Shown piece by piece: positions 47,503 through 59,500 of a stretch of 64,000 nucleotides of DNA (positions within the stretch are counted from its first letter, which is position 1; the number at the start of each line of letters is the position of its first letter). Where the stretch lies: positions 64,549,619-64,613,618 of the forward strand of contig CM031878.1 of the NCBI GenBank assembly GCA_018697195.1. Direction: 5' to 3'. Origin of the DNA: Certhia americana (Eukaryota > Chordata > Aves > Passeriformes > Certhiidae). The translations under genes and the position numbers were made by a program. Under the pieces are notes generated by a model, which saw nothing but the letters and a program-made list of their open reading frames with translations, was not told the DNA's origin and searched no databases.

Positions 47503-50500
47503 GTGAGCGTCCCTCGCCGCGGCGCCTCCGCAGGGCCCGGCGCCGAAAGCGGCTGCGTCAGGCGCGGCGGCCGCGGGGCTGGCCCCGGNNNNCCGTCCGG
47601 CGGCGGCACCGCCCGCGGGGCCCGGCCGGGGCGGGGGCGCAGAACTTGGTGCGGTACCGGCGGTGCCGGCCCGGACAGCGCGGAACCGGCGGGCACATGC
47701 CGGCAGCTGCGGTGCGGGGACGCGGGGATGTGGTGGCAGTGATAAAAGATTACATAAACTGCAGCCGGGACGTGCAGCTCGCCCGGGGAGGGAGTTCCAG
47801 CGCTGCCTTGCAGTCAGGAAGGTGGCTGGAGTCCTCTCCTGAGCATAACTGAGGAAGACCTTGGAATACCCAGCCCTCGTGTTGTTGAGGTTTCCAAAGC
47901 CTGCTTGAACTCCCTGTCGATGTTTGCTCCTCGAGTGAAGACACTTGAGTACGTTGTGAAGGCCAAAGTCTTTATTAGCGTGCGTTTTCCTTCCCTTTGC
48001 TTTTGTTTTGTAAACAGACTTCTGTTGTGCTCTTCTTCCCAGCCTCCCTCCGCGTGAAGCAAAGTTTCTCGGGGCACCACGCTGGGGTATTTTTAACCTT
48101 ACCTTTTAAGGCTGCCCCCAGCTTCAGCCTGGTGAGGAGCTGTCTCCAGTTTGATAAGGGAAAGATAGGTGGAAATGCAGGAGTGGAAGCTTGTTTGCTG
48201 TCCCACCTGGTGTACGCAGTTAATTAACCTGCTTGCAGCTTCGCTCTGGGGCAGTGGGGCAGAGGTGCTTCCCCAGGGTTGGGCTGGCTCTGCAGAGTCT
48301 GCCTGCAGCGTTGTCCGGCCGTGCCCTTGCTGCCAATAAGTAAATTCATGTTGGAAGAGATCTTAAACTACAGCGATTGAGTAGCTTCGGATAGCAAATT
48401 GTGCCAAACTCTCTAATTGTAGGTACCCAGAAATGTCAAAGGCCCACCTGTGGTGGGAAGCTGTTTAGCAAGAGACAAGGAGGTCTGCGTTACAGAGAAA
48501 TGCTAGTAAGCTTTCAAAATACGTTGTCGTAAGTTTTGTCATAAGCCATTTTGATGGCATTCTTTTTTGAGGGAAATAATTCGAGTCATTCATGTCAATA
48601 GAAGTGTTTTCTACCTGTTAGAGCCAAACTTATGTGAAGTTTTGGAGGTCCCCAGAGGATAAGAGGAGTAGGAATCTCTTCTTGAGGGGAATGGAATGAT
48701 TGGAAAGTGTAATTTTTGATATGTGGTCTCTTTTTTGGAGGAGCTATTTTTTATGTAAGTATAGTGTAACAATGTTTCCTTGACATAAATGCAATAACAA
48801 TATTTCCTATGGCTGCATTCATCTCCCTTTCATTATCCTTTCCCCTCGAAGGTTATTAATGGATTTCTTTTCCTCAGATTTAAAATGGCTAACAGAAATA
48901 TCCTCAACTGCTTCAGGGCTGTTTTGTTGTTGTTACTCGTTCTGTAATGCTGTGTTAATGAGATTGCTCAAAAGAATTAAGAAGTGAAAGATGCTGAAGC
49001 TAATTTTTGCTTTTTTTTTGAAAACAATGATGGACTCAACCTTAGAAAAATCCAATAAAAATTTTTTCCCTGTCTGAAGTAATGATATAAACATTAGTAC
49101 TATTGAATTGTGACTTAGAAATGGAGAAAACCTCCAAACATGTCAGACTTCTATGCTTCCAGTTTTTGTGGCTAAGAACACAGCAGTTGATATTTCAGGG
49201 ACAGGAGGGACAGTTGTTCTTGTCCAACAGGAGAACTTGGTCTGCAATTTTTTTTTGTTTTTTTTTTAGATACAGTATGCTTCAGGATATTTTCTCATAG
49301 ACAGCACTGAATATTTAAAGTGAGGTATTTTAAAATATTACAGTTTAAAGCTAAAAATATTAAGATTCTTCTCTTAAAAGCTGAAAAATTTGAAGCAGAA
49401 TTACTATGAAACTTCCTGTACCCACCGAATTATATACACCTTTTTGAACATGTGCAGTTAGGTTTAAAGGAAGTATTTGAGATATTTGTTCTAATGGGAG
49501 GTAAGTTTGTTGTTCTGATTATTTTTTTTTTAGGATGTGGAGTAGAAAGTGGAACATGAGCTTCCTTGGAGAGAATATTGATAAAGTTTTTAGCCCATCT
49601 TTTATTTATGTGTAGAAAAAGGCTCACAAGCATCAAGATACCATAAGAAACATGCCTGTTGTTTCTCTGCTGAGGGCAGGTGATAGTATGGTATGGCACA
49701 CTAAATCAATGAGAAGCTGGCCCTCAGATTTCACAATTTACCTTTTGATTCTTGATGTCCTCCTCCTGATACTGAATTATTTTACTTTCTATGTACTTGT
49801 CCACAGTGGAAGACATCCTTTGCTTTCTTTTGTTCATGTCAGATCTGAAATATTTGAGTAAAAGTTTAAAAAGGTCATGGAGTTTATCACATAGGATTCT
49901 TCTTAACTAGTTATTACTGAAGTTGTATTTAAAGTATTAGGTGGGTAACCAGTGCTGATAAAATTTTTTTGCTTATTTAGTTCTGGTTCTGGAATTTGTT
50001 TTAATCATTATTATTTCCCCCCACCAAAGTAGCAGAAGATTGGGGGGGAGTGGAGAAATATCTGTGGGCAATAGCAACTTTACAAGTGCAAGTCCCAAGA
50101 CTGATAATGCAAGGCACAAAAGAGCTATTGTTTGTAGGAGTAAAAATACGTGAAAGAAAGATTAATTACATGGATTATTTCAGTGGAGCCAAAATATTTC
50201 CATGACAGATTTCCTCTGTGTGTGTGATTAAACTAATTCTGGACTTGAGACTTGTTATGTACAATTCATAGAACTGGGAACTAAATGTCTGAAGTTGAAA
50301 GGCACTTGGAAAATTTGGTCTGAGGCGGGGTTTCATAGCTTGGTCAAGACCACTCTGAGTTTTCTGAAGATACTGTGTTGCAATAGAAAAAGGCTTCCCA
50401 TTCTGCAAAGTTTTTTGATACATAAAAGTAATTTCTATGACTCAATGATATTGTTACCTATCTGTCTAGAAAATACTTAGTACTTTCACCTAGAAGTCAC

Positions 50501-53500
50501 AGGATATCTGTAGTCCAGAAAATTGAGTTCTCATAAGAGTCAAGAAATTACCCTGTTTGCACCTCACCTGCTTCCTGGTTGGTATTTAGTAAAAGGAAGG
50601 GATTCAGTAGGGAGCTTCTTTAAGAACTTTTTTTTTTTTTTTTTTTTTTAATAATATTTCAGTTAAGCTACTCTGGACTTAAAAATTAATTGTTTCAGAA
50701 CTGAATTAATCTTCTAAAAATGATAAAATTTCTGTACACATCAATGAAAAGTGCAGTTTCAGTGAAACATGATTTGAAGTATATGGCAAATCAATTTGGT
50801 ATTTATAAATGCTATAATGCAGTTGTAGTATAATAGTGAAGTACTTTTGATAAATTAGAAAGTTGGGGCTTTTTTCCCAAACATGATAAAATATTATTGC
50901 CTAAAATATAATTTAGCATCCTAATATAAGAATTTTATTATATTAAATAGGTTATTTATGTGGAATATTTAGACTAGTGTAAGTTCTGATGCAAAAGTGG
51001 GGATGGAGAGAGACCATACTAAAATAGAATAAAATAATTCAGCAAGATACCATGTGGTTCATGGTGACTGCTTTATTTTGGCCATTCTATGCACAGGGCA
51101 GAAAAATATAACAATTATTGTAGTATCGTCTGCTTCATAGATTTGATTTAGTTTTTATCTTGGTTTTTACTGAGTTCTGCATTGTCTTTCCAGTGAATTT
51201 TCATCCCATATGTGCTTGAATGTGTTTATATATGTATCCTTATAAATATGCATGCGTGCACACGTGTTCTGCTGCGTTTAGCCATGGATAATAGCTGCCC
51301 TTCATGTAAGACACGTAGGTTAAATAAAGTTTGTACAAGTTGTCCTAGGTAATGAGTCAGCCCTTATGTAGCTGTAGTAGAAACTGTAGCAAAACCTTTG
51401 TATGTCAGTACATAGAAGAACTATGTCAAGAAGGCTGATTATAAGGGAAATAAATGTGTTAGAGGTGCTGTGCTGTGTGAGAGGTCGAGGGCCCCAATTG
51501 TTTGCTTTCCTTTTTTTGAGAGTAATTTCCCAATACCAATCCCAAATTGTGAGTTGTGTATGTTGGCCCTTCTTTCTTTAGAAAGAAATCAGAAAAGTTC
51601 ATATAATTGTCTGTACTATTTCCTGTGCTTGTAAAGCACTGTTGTAGTCAAAATGTCTGTTATGCTGCTTCATGGAAGTAATAATTTAGAACTAAGGGCC
51701 AACATTGGGTTAAAAGAATGGGAAGAATTTTTGTGAAAACCCACTTCTGCAATGCAAAATCACGTTTATTTTCACAGGCCTGGAACATCTTTCACTCCTT
51801 AATTTCAGGCTTGTTTGCTATGTCAGCAGCAAGTGAGATCCATGGTCCTGCAGCTTGAACTAGTTCTATCTTGTTTATTTCTGTAACAGAAGAACAAAGC
51901 ATTGTTTAATAAACATTCCAAGTGCATGATAATATCACGTTATCTACTTGTCTTATTGTGCAAAGACAACTTTCTTGTAAATGTTCTAGGGCATTCTTAA
52001 GGTGAAAGGCTTTTATGGCCTGCCAACATCAGATGTAGAGGCTCTGCTTGCTTCAAAAACTTGTCTTAGGGTTTTAATACTACCATTTTGAAAAATTAAT
52101 ATATATTTAGGAGTTCTTTCACTATTCAACTTCTTACCATTCAGCAGTTTGTGCTGTGCCCCTCCCTCCCTCCCTTCCCCTCCCTCCCTCCCTTCCCCTC
52201 CCTCCNNNNNNNNNNCCCCTCCCTCCCTCCCTTCCCCTCCCTCCCTCCCTTCCCCTCCCTCCCTCCCTTCCCCTCCCCTCCCCACCAAGGGCCAAGTAAT
52301 ATAGGTAAGTGAATATATATACGTATATGAAAAAATATAGGTATGTGTGTATATATATCTTATACATATATATATAAGAAATTCTTATACTTGGAGTCAC
52401 TTGCACCTTGCTTAAGAGAAGACTGGAAGACTTTTTTTCTTAGTTACCATTGCTTACAAAAATGCAGTCTTATTAGCTCCCATTAAAATGAAGATTACTG
52501 GCATTACTGGACAAGTCTCACAATAAAAGTTAGATAAATTGACCAGTAAGGCAGAATTCGTTCTTGTTGTACCTGAGACACTTCTAGGGTATGGAAGATA
52601 TTTCTTACCTCTTAGTACAGTCTTCTATTATACAACACTAAAACACCTCTGCAGTGAATAAAAAACCTAAGTGTGAAATTGGTTGAGCAGGTAATTTTAT
52701 GCAGTTTGTTTGGAGAAATGTTTTGGTCAGATACTGCTGCTTAGGGACCTCATTTACAGCTGGAGTCTGGGCTCCAGTGAGTGTGTAAGGGGATCTGACA
52801 TCTCTGCACAGATACAGTCTAACAGGTGAGTAGCAGGGGAGACAATAAAGGACCAAAGGAGGAGGGGAGTACACAAGCTTCCCTCCTAAGGTGTCTGGTC
52901 AGAGTGAGAAACAATGAGAACAGTAGGCAACAGTAGAATAGGGAGCCAGTTGCAGTTTTTTTTGCCAGAAAACTCAGTCATCACTTTCTTCAGATACTTT
53001 TTCTATTGCAGTATAAAACTTCCCTACCCTCTGTATCCCTTGCCTTTTGTCTTTGAAATTGTGGTTCTCCTGCAGGCGAACATTAACTAAACATCAAAAA
53101 TAACCTCCAAGTCATCATCCTTCTGCTTGGCTGTGGTTATATTTGGAAGCTCTTTGAAAAGGCCTTTTTTTCCCCTTTCTGTCTCTTTGGGAACAGATCA
53201 GCTCTACAGGCTTAGGAGCTAGCCAGTGGTTCTGTTTATTGGGCATTGGGAAACCAGTGTGACAAAGTTTGATCTAATCTGTCTGAACAGACTGATGTCT
53301 GAAGTAATTCCTTGTTTTCTCCCCTCAAATGTCAGTCTTTTCAAGTAGTGTGGAGAAATATCAGAACACAATGGTGGAATGATTATATTTTTCTTCTAAA
53401 AACAAGATTTTGGAAGTACACTCATCTTACTGTCACTTTTTAAAAAGTGCACTTACTACAATTAATTGTTAGAACTGAGGACTACTAGGATGAGAAGATA

Positions 53501-56500
53501 CTCCCTGCGTTTTTATCAGAGAGTTCATCCTCAGTTAGAAAAACTTTTCTGTTAAACACATGGCATATGAAGGTGTTATTATTATTATTATTATTGTTGT
53601 TATTATTAAACATAAAATAATAGCCATGCTTAAACATAGCAGATGAGAAGAGAAGGTATAATTCTTCGTTCATATTCATAAAGGGGACACCTTCAGGAAA
53701 CAGCACATCTAGGATGCTTTAACACTTCTTTAAGCTACTCTTGTCCATCATAGCACAAGTTAGCAGGAGCTAGCCTGGATTTTGAGTTTTGAGCAGCACA
53801 ATATAAGAAGGATATAAAGCTGTGAGAGAGCTTCCAAAGGAGACAGTGAAGGGTCTGGAAGGAAACCCGTATCAGCAGTAACAGACTGGCTGAGGGGTGA
53901 CCTCATGACAACCTACAGCTTCCTCACAAGGGAAAATAAAGGGGCAGGACTGATGCGTTCTCTCTGGTGACCAGTGACAGGACTCTAGGGAATTGCCTGA
54001 AGTCATGTCAGGACAGGTGTAGGCTGGATATTAGGAAAAGGTTGCTCTCTCAGAGAGTGGTTGGGCACTGGGACAGGCTCCCCAGGGAAGTGGTCCCAGC
54101 ACCAGCCTGAGGGAGTTCAGGAAGTGTTTTGACACTGTGCTTGGACATGTGATGTGATTCTTGGAGCTTCCTTTGTAGGGCCAGGAGTTCATGTGATCTT
54201 TGTGGGTCCCTTCCAGCTCTAGAATATACAATATCCAGATATAGAATATAGAATATTCTATAATAACTGTTTTAAATATTTTTCCTGATGCATTGATGAA
54301 TATGCTGCTTCCTCAGGTCTCCTATGTATAATGTTTGATAGTTACTGAGTTCTTTCAGTGCAAAATACCAAGTGTACTGAGGACTTAAAACTGATGTAGT
54401 TATTGATTCCATTAAAGTAGTTATTTTATGAATTGCATGATTTCTACTAATGGTACATGTTACTGCATATGTGTTACTCACTATGATGGAAATACGGAGC
54501 TTTCTATGAGGTTTAACAAGGCCAAGTACAAGTTGCTGCACCTGGGTTGGGACAGCCCTTGGTATTAATCCAGGCTGGGGGGTGAAGGTATCAAAAACAG
54601 TCCTTTGAGGACTGTATATGGTAATATTTAGTCTGCAGAATTATAGACAGCATTTTCAATTATGAGGTGGTGCCTGGTGTTCTGCTGGTTGCAGTGTGAT
54701 AACTGAATAATGGCTGAGAGTGGTGAACTTCTGTCTGAGACACTTTTTTTGAAGCATCACTTAATCCTTTGTGGGGAAAAATGTCTTCGGACCAAGATCT
54801 TGGTATTTTTAATTTTTTTTTTTTTAAAGTGTGTAATGGTGTGATAATCTAGGCCAGTCTTGGTAAACATACTCTTTCATCTAAAATACCTGAAAACATG
54901 ATCATCAGATTTTTTCAAATTTATAAATCTAACCTTCAGTTATTCTACTTTTGTTTTCAAGTCCACAGTGTTTGTTTAATATATTAGGAATTAGCAGAGG
55001 AGTTGGTTGTAAGGCATGGTCACTTTTGTCAGTGTACGGAAATCTTCCATCTTCGGTTTCTGAGACATTATTCTGCTCTTGAAACTTTTAGTCAATTAAA
55101 ATGGTACATTCTTTGATCCTTTTATCATTCTTTTGCTAACAGAACAGTTGTTTGTACTCTTAATTTTGTTGCTAGCTTTCTGACTAACTTTTTAATGAAT
55201 GTGCATTCCTTATTCTAAGACTTTTGTCCTTGAATGCTGCTTTCTTACGCTAATTGGATGATTCTCCTCACTGTTGTTTTCACAAGTTTCTCCAGTTTTT
55301 AACCTTTTCCTCTGTTTTTATCTGTACTTGGTATCTGATCAAACTTCCAAGAAGATTGGAAGAAATTTTGACTCAAGTATTGCAGGACTCAATGAACTGG
55401 CTCTGTTAATGTGTTAGATATATCATCGTACTCAGTGACAATATAAACATGAGAGAATAGAATTAATGCAAATAGCAGGAGACTCAACAAGTCTGAGAGG
55501 ACAGTTTTGCTTCTGTGTAACTAAGCTTCATGTTGTTAACCTTTTGATTTTTGCCTGTACAAAGTCCTTACTAAATGTTTTAGTAAAATATTAGCTCCTC
55601 AATTCTATTTCCCTTCTTCATAAATTTCAAAAATTAAAAGAAAAACTTCTAAAGTCTCTGACTCCAATCTAAGAAATACAGTACTTTTCTGTACTGTGCA
55701 ATCTAAAAAGTACTAAGAAATAGTACTTTTTCCCACTTTTCAAGAACTTTGGGGTTTATGCTTTTACTTTTCTTTTAGATGTTTTTGTATCTCCATTTTT
55801 TTTGTTTTTTCTATCACAAATGACTGATTGCTTGTTATGCAAGTTTTACAATGCACTTGCAAATGTGGAGAAAGAGCAGCTATTGCTTGGTTTTAAATTG
55901 CAGACATCTGTGTGTTCTCTGCAAATACCTCTTCTGACTATATAGTGTTTTACATATGGACTATACTGTTTCATACTTCACTGATATGCTGTAAGTAGAT
56001 AAAGCTTTACATTATTTTGGAGTGGTTTTTTTTTTTTTTGTTTTCTTTGAGGTGTTTTTAATTTTATTTTTTTTTAATATACTTTAGGCATACGCATCAG
56101 GATGTGATATTGTGGTACTGGGGACTGACTTTGAAAGATTACAGATAATCCCTGGAGCAAAACATGGCAACATTCAAGTGGGATGTGTGGACTGTTCCAT
56201 GCAACAGGGGAAGGTATGTAGAGCAGTGTTTCTGATAATGTTACAGCAATGTTATGCACCTTCTCGTAGGAATGTGGGTACTCGCAAGTTAGGCAAATAT
56301 ACTACAATGAATAATAAAATGACTGATGGCTTTCTGTCTTTACTTGTAAGCACCATAGTAAATATGAAATAGTAATTATAGCTATGATAGATGGTTGCGG
56401 AAGATAGGTAGGACTGCACAGAAGGTTTTGGATTCAGGGCTACATTCAGGGCATAAATTCGACTAAAAGATGACTAAGTTGGAAGCAAAAGTAATTTATT

Positions 56501-59500
56501 CACTATGGCTTTGCACTACTGGGCATATTGTTGACATATTTTGGCATGTTAGTGGCTGGCAAATCACTTCCAGATCATCCAGAAAAATGACATCTGTTTC
56601 AAGCAATTCATAAAACATCTCTTTAATGGGGTTTGCTTTCTTGAATTCTTAGTTTTTGTTTTTTGTAGGTAGATCTGCATCAGAAATGTTGTATTTTAGA
56701 CAATATTGTGTTTTAAGTCCTTTTAACAGAGCTTTTATAAAATTCTCCTTTCAGAGTGAAAAAGAAATAACCAGGTAACTGTTCACTGGGATGTCACAGT
56801 TATATAACACCCCATTGGGCTGTCACAGGAATTAAACTGTTGACCAGTTCAGTAGGAACTCTGTCTGGATAACTAGTTGCTAATGTAAGAAGGGTTTGTC
56901 AGCTTTTTCCTCATTACAGGCTTTAAGAGCTGATGAGAGCTTTGGTTATATTCTGGTCCATCTTGAGACAAGACCTGTGGTGGAAAACAGTTTGTGTTTA
57001 CATGTGAACGCTGTGCTGATGAAACCCCAGCCACACCCTGTTCCTGCTTTTTAGCATTTGAGTGATAAAGTCTTGCAGTGGCAGTGAAGGAACACAAATA
57101 AAAGTGAGGAAATGCTCTTCTCTGTGTCTCTGGCACCTCATAGCTATAGCCTACCTGGGTTTTTCCACTGGCTGCTGTTAGTTAGAGGGGTTTTGGCTTT
57201 TTTTTTTTTTTTTTTGAGTTCACTGAGCATTATTTCTCTAAATTTGCAAGGTCATCTGGATTGCATGATACCAATTCTGTATGCATTTAAATGACAAATT
57301 GTCCTTGAATTGTAAATGAACACACATGAATATATCACTCTGTAAGGCTTATTAAACTTCAGAATTTGTTCATTTCTTAAGCAGAGGTCATTTAGAGTCT
57401 GCAAGTTGGTATTTGCTGTATGGAAACTGAATGTGTTGCTAAAGTAGTAAGGAGTGTATAGCTAGGAATTTGCATATTGACAAGACTGGTCAATGCATTT
57501 TCAGGTCATTCTTGAAAGGATTGAATTGCTTCTTAGACATTCTTCATCAGTACTGACACACAGATTCCACTTTGGCTTGTGAAAATGTACCATTCAAATG
57601 CTCTCAGTGTGTCTTCATGGGAGAAGTACTCCAGCTCTCTGACCATTTTTGTGTCCCTTCTTTGGACCCAATGTGTCCATGTCTGCCTGGTGCTGGGGAC
57701 AGTGGGTGTGGTACTCCAGGTGATGTCTCACTAGGGCAGGAAAATCACCCCCCTCACCCTGCTGGCCACCCTTCTTTTGGAGTAGTCCAGGACATGTATG
57801 ACTTTCTGGGCTACTGACACATGGTGCCAGCTCATGTACAGTTTTTTGTCCACCAGTAGCCCCAAATCCATGTCCGCAAAGTTATTCTTATCTATTAATT
57901 TCTCTAGTCTATATTAATAGTATTGATTCTGACTGACCCAGGTGCAGGATCTTGCCCTTGGACTTGCTGAAGTAGATGATGTTCACATGGTCACACCTCT
58001 CTAGCCTGCCAAGGTCCCTCTGGATCGCATCGCTTCTCTCCAGCCTGTCACCTGCCCCACACAAGCTGGTGTTGTGAGGAAATTTGCTGAAGGTGTTCTC
58101 TTCCCCACCATTGTTCTTTTTGGCAGAGTGCAGCTCAGTGAAGATGTGGGCTGAGTAACTGTGGAAGCTCATTGAAGGTTTTAGGGGGCAGTTGCTCTGG
58201 ACACTACAAATTGAGCATTTTGTAATGCTAATCTTAACTTATCTTTAAAACCCACTAAGCAATAAAATAGGGGGTGAAATGTCCACATTTGGAGAAAAGG
58301 AAAAATGGAAAAAAAAATCTAATCAATATGAGTTTATATGAATTTTTTGCTCTTGGGTGTGGGATGTAATTATTAGAGAATACAACAGTAAGTGAGGTAA
58401 AGAGAATTAGAGAGGGCAGTCTGAGATAAAAAATGCCCGAAGAAACTTTTTCCTTGCAAATGTGACAAAATTATTCTTGGCATTTTTGGGTCAGGCTGAT
58501 GTTAGTAGGATAGAAATTTATTTAATTATCTGTTCTTCTAACATAGAGGGTTTCTCTTAAAGCTGTGGACTTTAGGATCTGTATGAATCTCTGTGTTTGT
58601 ACAGATCTTAGGTATGATGGTTTAATTTGGTTTCCTTTCAAGCTTTTCTGGTTGATACTGGAATCAAAATATATTTTATAAAGTGAATATAACTTCTTTA
58701 TTATTGTTAAAGGAAAACTGTTAATGCTTTCTAAGTCAGAATTCTACAGAAATAAAAAATTGATTATTATAGCATATCATATCTGAAGGTGTTCTCCTTT
58801 TAATAATCATCACTTCAGAATGCAGGATGTCCATTATTCATGACCTATGCAGACCCCTTAATTTTTGTAAAACTGTAATTCAGAGTACTTTTTGTCAACA
58901 TTGCCTTATGACAGTTCTCTCAGGCTCTCCACCTGAGGTATTTAACATGCATTTGGCTTGTTTTGGCTTTTCCTAACAAGTCTTCTAGGCTTGCTTTTGT
59001 ATAGATAGCTTGAGATCAAATTTTGTCTTAATGCAAGTTTAAGGTGGGCGATAATCTGTGGTGGAATTTCAAACATTGACTGAAAACTGACCATATTCCA
59101 ACTCTTTTTGAACTGTTTTATGTTAGTCTTTAGTAATAGTTTTATTTGCAGTTTTCTGTATTGGCTGTTTTCCTTGCATAGTTTGGATCTTTAGAAGTAA
59201 CTTTTTAAAAGATATCCTGTTCTAATGCTAGAGAAGTCCACAAAAGTACTGATTGTGTACTGGTTCTATATCTGAGAATGTGAACTCTGCAGACTGTTTG
59301 GAGTGTTTACATAATTTAATATGGAAAGAATATTGCTAATAATCTGATCTAAAAAATAAAACCCCAAAAAACTTGTCCAGCTATACTCTCAGTAGTTCAT
59401 TGAGATTAATTAATATGTTAGTTTGGCCAACTAACTAACTAAATGGAGGATTGTATTTTTATTATTGACAACATAGCTAAGCCATTTTTGGTAAATGTCA

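Larger units (their letters stand above)
46940..47720 (+). promoter_or_regulatory. DMXL1: CpG-island promoter of DMXL1
   Basis: The segment is GC- and CpG-rich, in sharp contrast to the AT-rich DNA on both sides. It spans the 5' side, exon 1 and the start of intron 1. It has GC boxes (for example CCGCCCCCGG near 47335) and no convincing TATA box, as expected for a housekeeping gene. Four Ns at 47589-47592 in intron 1 mark a small unresolved spot. The transcription start cannot be fixed from sequence alone but should lie between about 47,200 and 47,410. Confidence 0.8.
47503..56087 (+). other. DMXL1: DMXL1 intron 1
   Basis: An 8.6-kb intron with a GTGAGC donor and TTTAG acceptor. The first 200 bp are still CpG island. 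It contains a pyrimidine-rich microsatellite (52159-52284), an ATT microsatellite (53575-53608), and two CR1 fragments at 53885-54240 and 54505-54595. I see no further coding exon or RNA gene in it; short open frames here lack any family signature. Confidence 0.85.

Noticed and set aside
52013..52406. Gly/Glu/Arg-rich minus-strand frames
   Set aside because: Products of the pyrimidine-rich microsatellite and its gap.
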